A stretch of DNA of 64,000 nt from Rufibacter hautae (lineage in GTDB: Bacteria > Bacteroidota > Bacteroidia > Cytophagales > Hymenobacteraceae): the NCBI RefSeq assembly GCF_008271695.1, contig NZ_VKKY01000003.1:372001-436000 (forward strand). Direction: 5' to 3'. The notes beneath the pieces were generated by a model. That model worked only from the letters and a program-made list of their open reading frames with translations. It ran no database searches and was not told where the DNA came from. Positions 62,826-64,000 of the stretch are shown in pieces. How positions within the stretch are numbered: position 1 is the stretch's first letter; each line of letters begins with the position of its first letter. The position numbers and the translations under genes were made by a program.

Positions 62826-63914
62826 CTACCGTTGCCGGGCTAGGGGCACATCGGCTGTCTCGGTTTCTTCATTTACCAGGAAGAGCGTGCGGGTAGGGTA
62901 GGCAAACTCAATGCCCCGGTTCTGGAACTCCTCATAGATTTTGAAGTTGATGTTCTGCTGGATGTCCATGTACTTGTTATAGGAGTGGCTCAAAACATAG
63001 TACACCACCTCGTAGTCCAAGCTGGAGTCTCCATAGCTCACAAAATGGGCGCGGTCAAATTCCACTGGCTCCTGCGCTTTTACTATGTCTTCCAGCAACC
63101 CGGGAATGAGTTTCATGGTCTCCAGCGAGGTCTGGTACGTGATCCCAAGTTTGAACACCACCCGCCGCCTAAGCATTTGTTTGTAGTTATGGATGCGCGA
63201 TTTGGTCAGGTCACTGTTGGCAAACACCAGCAACTCCCCCGAGAGGCTTTTCACCCGTGTGGTCTTGATGCCGATGTAATCCACGGTGCCGCTTTTGTCG
63301 TCAATCACAATGAAGTCGCCGGTCTCAAAGGGGCGGTCAAAGAAAATCACGAAGTAGTTGAACACGTCTCCCAGGATGTTCTGCGCGGCCAGCGCGATGG
63401 CAATTCCCCCAATGCCCAGACCGGTGATGATAGTGGTGACGTTATAGCCCATGTTGTCGAACAGGAAGAGCAGGCCCACCAGCCAGATCACCGCGTTGAT
63501 GATGAGCATGAGGCCGCCCAGCTGTTTCACTTTCTCCTCGCCGCGATCCTGTTTTCTCACATACGTCCTGAGCAGCATGAGAATGGTGGTGGAAACCAGG
63601 CGCACAAATAGAAACGTGATCACCATGGTGGTCACCACCCCCAATACGTTCTGGGCTTTCTCTGATAAGGTTAGATAGCTGATGCCCGCGTGGATGATGG
63701 CAAAGTAGAGCGCCGGCAGCAGGAATCGGTCTACGCCCTCCACCAGCAGATCGTCAAAGTGGGTTCTGGTGCCTTTCACCCAGCGTCTGATTTTCCGGAA
63801 GAAGATGTGCTTCACAGACCTGAGCAGCAGTAATCCTATGACAATGGCTCCTAGGGCGACGAGGTAATCAAAGACGCTGTTGTGGTAATAGGTCTGGTTT
63901 AATAATCTGTTCAT
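62826..63914 (-). CDS. Small-conductance mechanosensitive channel (MscS family)
   Basis: 362 residues from the ATG at 63914; the frame runs on to 63944 but those residues are not hydrophobic. Four or so membrane helices, then the pore-lining helix region GLGIGGIAIALAAQNILGDVFNYFVIFFDRPFETGDFIVID, the MscS signature with its Gly/Ala-rich packing, and the cytoplasmic beta domain (IGIKTTRVKSLSGELLVFAN). C-terminal alpha/beta part to about 345. A tension-gated channel that releases solutes on osmotic downshock. Confidence 0.92.
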   Translation of the reverse strand: MNRLLNQTYYHNSVFDYLVALGAIVIGLLLLRSVKHIFFRKIRRWVKGTRTHFDDLLVEGVDRFLLPALYFAIIHAGISYLTLSEKAQNVLGVVTTMVITFLFVRLVSTTILMLLRTYVRKQDRGEEKVKQLGGLMLIINAVIWLVGLLFLFDNMGYNVTTIITGLGIGGIAIALAAQNILGDVFNYFVIFFDRPFETGDFIVIDDKSGTVDYIGIKTTRVKSLSGELLVFANSDLTKSRIHNYKQMLRRRVVFKLGITYQTSLETMKLIPGLLEDIVKAQEPVEFDRAHFVSYGDSSLDYEVVYYVLSHSYNKYMDIQQNINFKIYEEFQNRGIEFAYPTRTLFLVNEETETADVPLARQR

Positions 63915-64000
63915 TTCTTCAGCTGGGGGTGCACGGCCGCCCAACTTGCGCCAGGCCGCAGATAGTAAAACAATAACCAGGGTATAGTACGTGCAACCCT

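Overview
The window looks like a chromosomal segment of a member of the Bacteroidota, most likely order Cytophagales and close to Hymenobacteraceae (Rufibacter/Pontibacter/Nibribacter-like). This is inferred from SusC/SusD outer-membrane glycan uptake genes, a type IX secretion sorting domain, several good Bacteroidota promoters (TTG near -33, TAnnTTTG near -7), lipoproteins and beta-barrel proteins of Bacteroidota type, and a GC content near 50%. No rRNA, tRNA, transposase, integrase, phage gene or CRISPR array was seen.

Layout. 1-12.9 kb is a glycan-utilisation region: the 3' end of a GH109-like enzyme, two DUF4874/DUF4832 proteins flanking a PKD/CBM9-like lipoprotein, SusD and SusC on the minus strand, then a DUF5009/HGSNAT-like membrane acyltransferase and a LacI-type regulator on the plus strand. 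A striking palindromic site lies between the two arms. 13.2-19.4 kb is a compact urease locus: UreH-type nickel transporter, a Rdx/SelW-like protein, fused gamma-beta subunit, alpha subunit, UreF, UreG, and a convergent UreD; no UreE is present. 19.6-21 kb holds a type II NADH dehydrogenase, followed by an AT-rich stretch with a candidate 50-residue gene. 22.1-24.8 kb is the ribosomal/translation cluster rplM-rpsI-rpsB-tsf.

25-38 kb contains housekeeping and cell-envelope genes: an RluA-type pseudouridine synthase, a PhoP/PhoR-like two-component pair, a DUF3108 protein, recA, an outer-membrane protein, a GNAT acetyltransferase, the paired membrane proteins TIGR02587/TIGR02588, a MoxR ATPase and two parvulin-type chaperones, one carrying an OmpA-like domain. 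40.3-43.2 kb is a partner-switching module (SpoIIE-type phosphatase, STAS antagonist, HATPase kinase). guaB, a rhodanese and pnuC follow. 48-55 kb carries a T9SS-exported protein, a haloperoxidase-like lipoprotein whose PSGH motif is altered, a three-domain regulator (nickel-binding DUF4242, degenerate class III cyclase, AraC HTH) and a second two-component system. 55-64 kb holds CmoA with an ICMT-like protein, a PAP2 phosphatase, DUF2490, a NadR-like kinase, an aldose epimerase, a class D beta-lactamase and an MscS channel.

The signal that cuts across the window is a dispersed family of about 40-nt imperfect palindromes (roughly 14 clear and 9 degenerate copies) sitting between genes, mostly just after stop codons. 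Their two arms vary together so that pairing is kept. Two larger inverted repeats, each arm of which contains its own palindrome, are also present. These repeats, the DUF4242-cyclase-AraC regulator, the parvulin-OmpA fusion and the AT-rich small gene are the items I would look at first.
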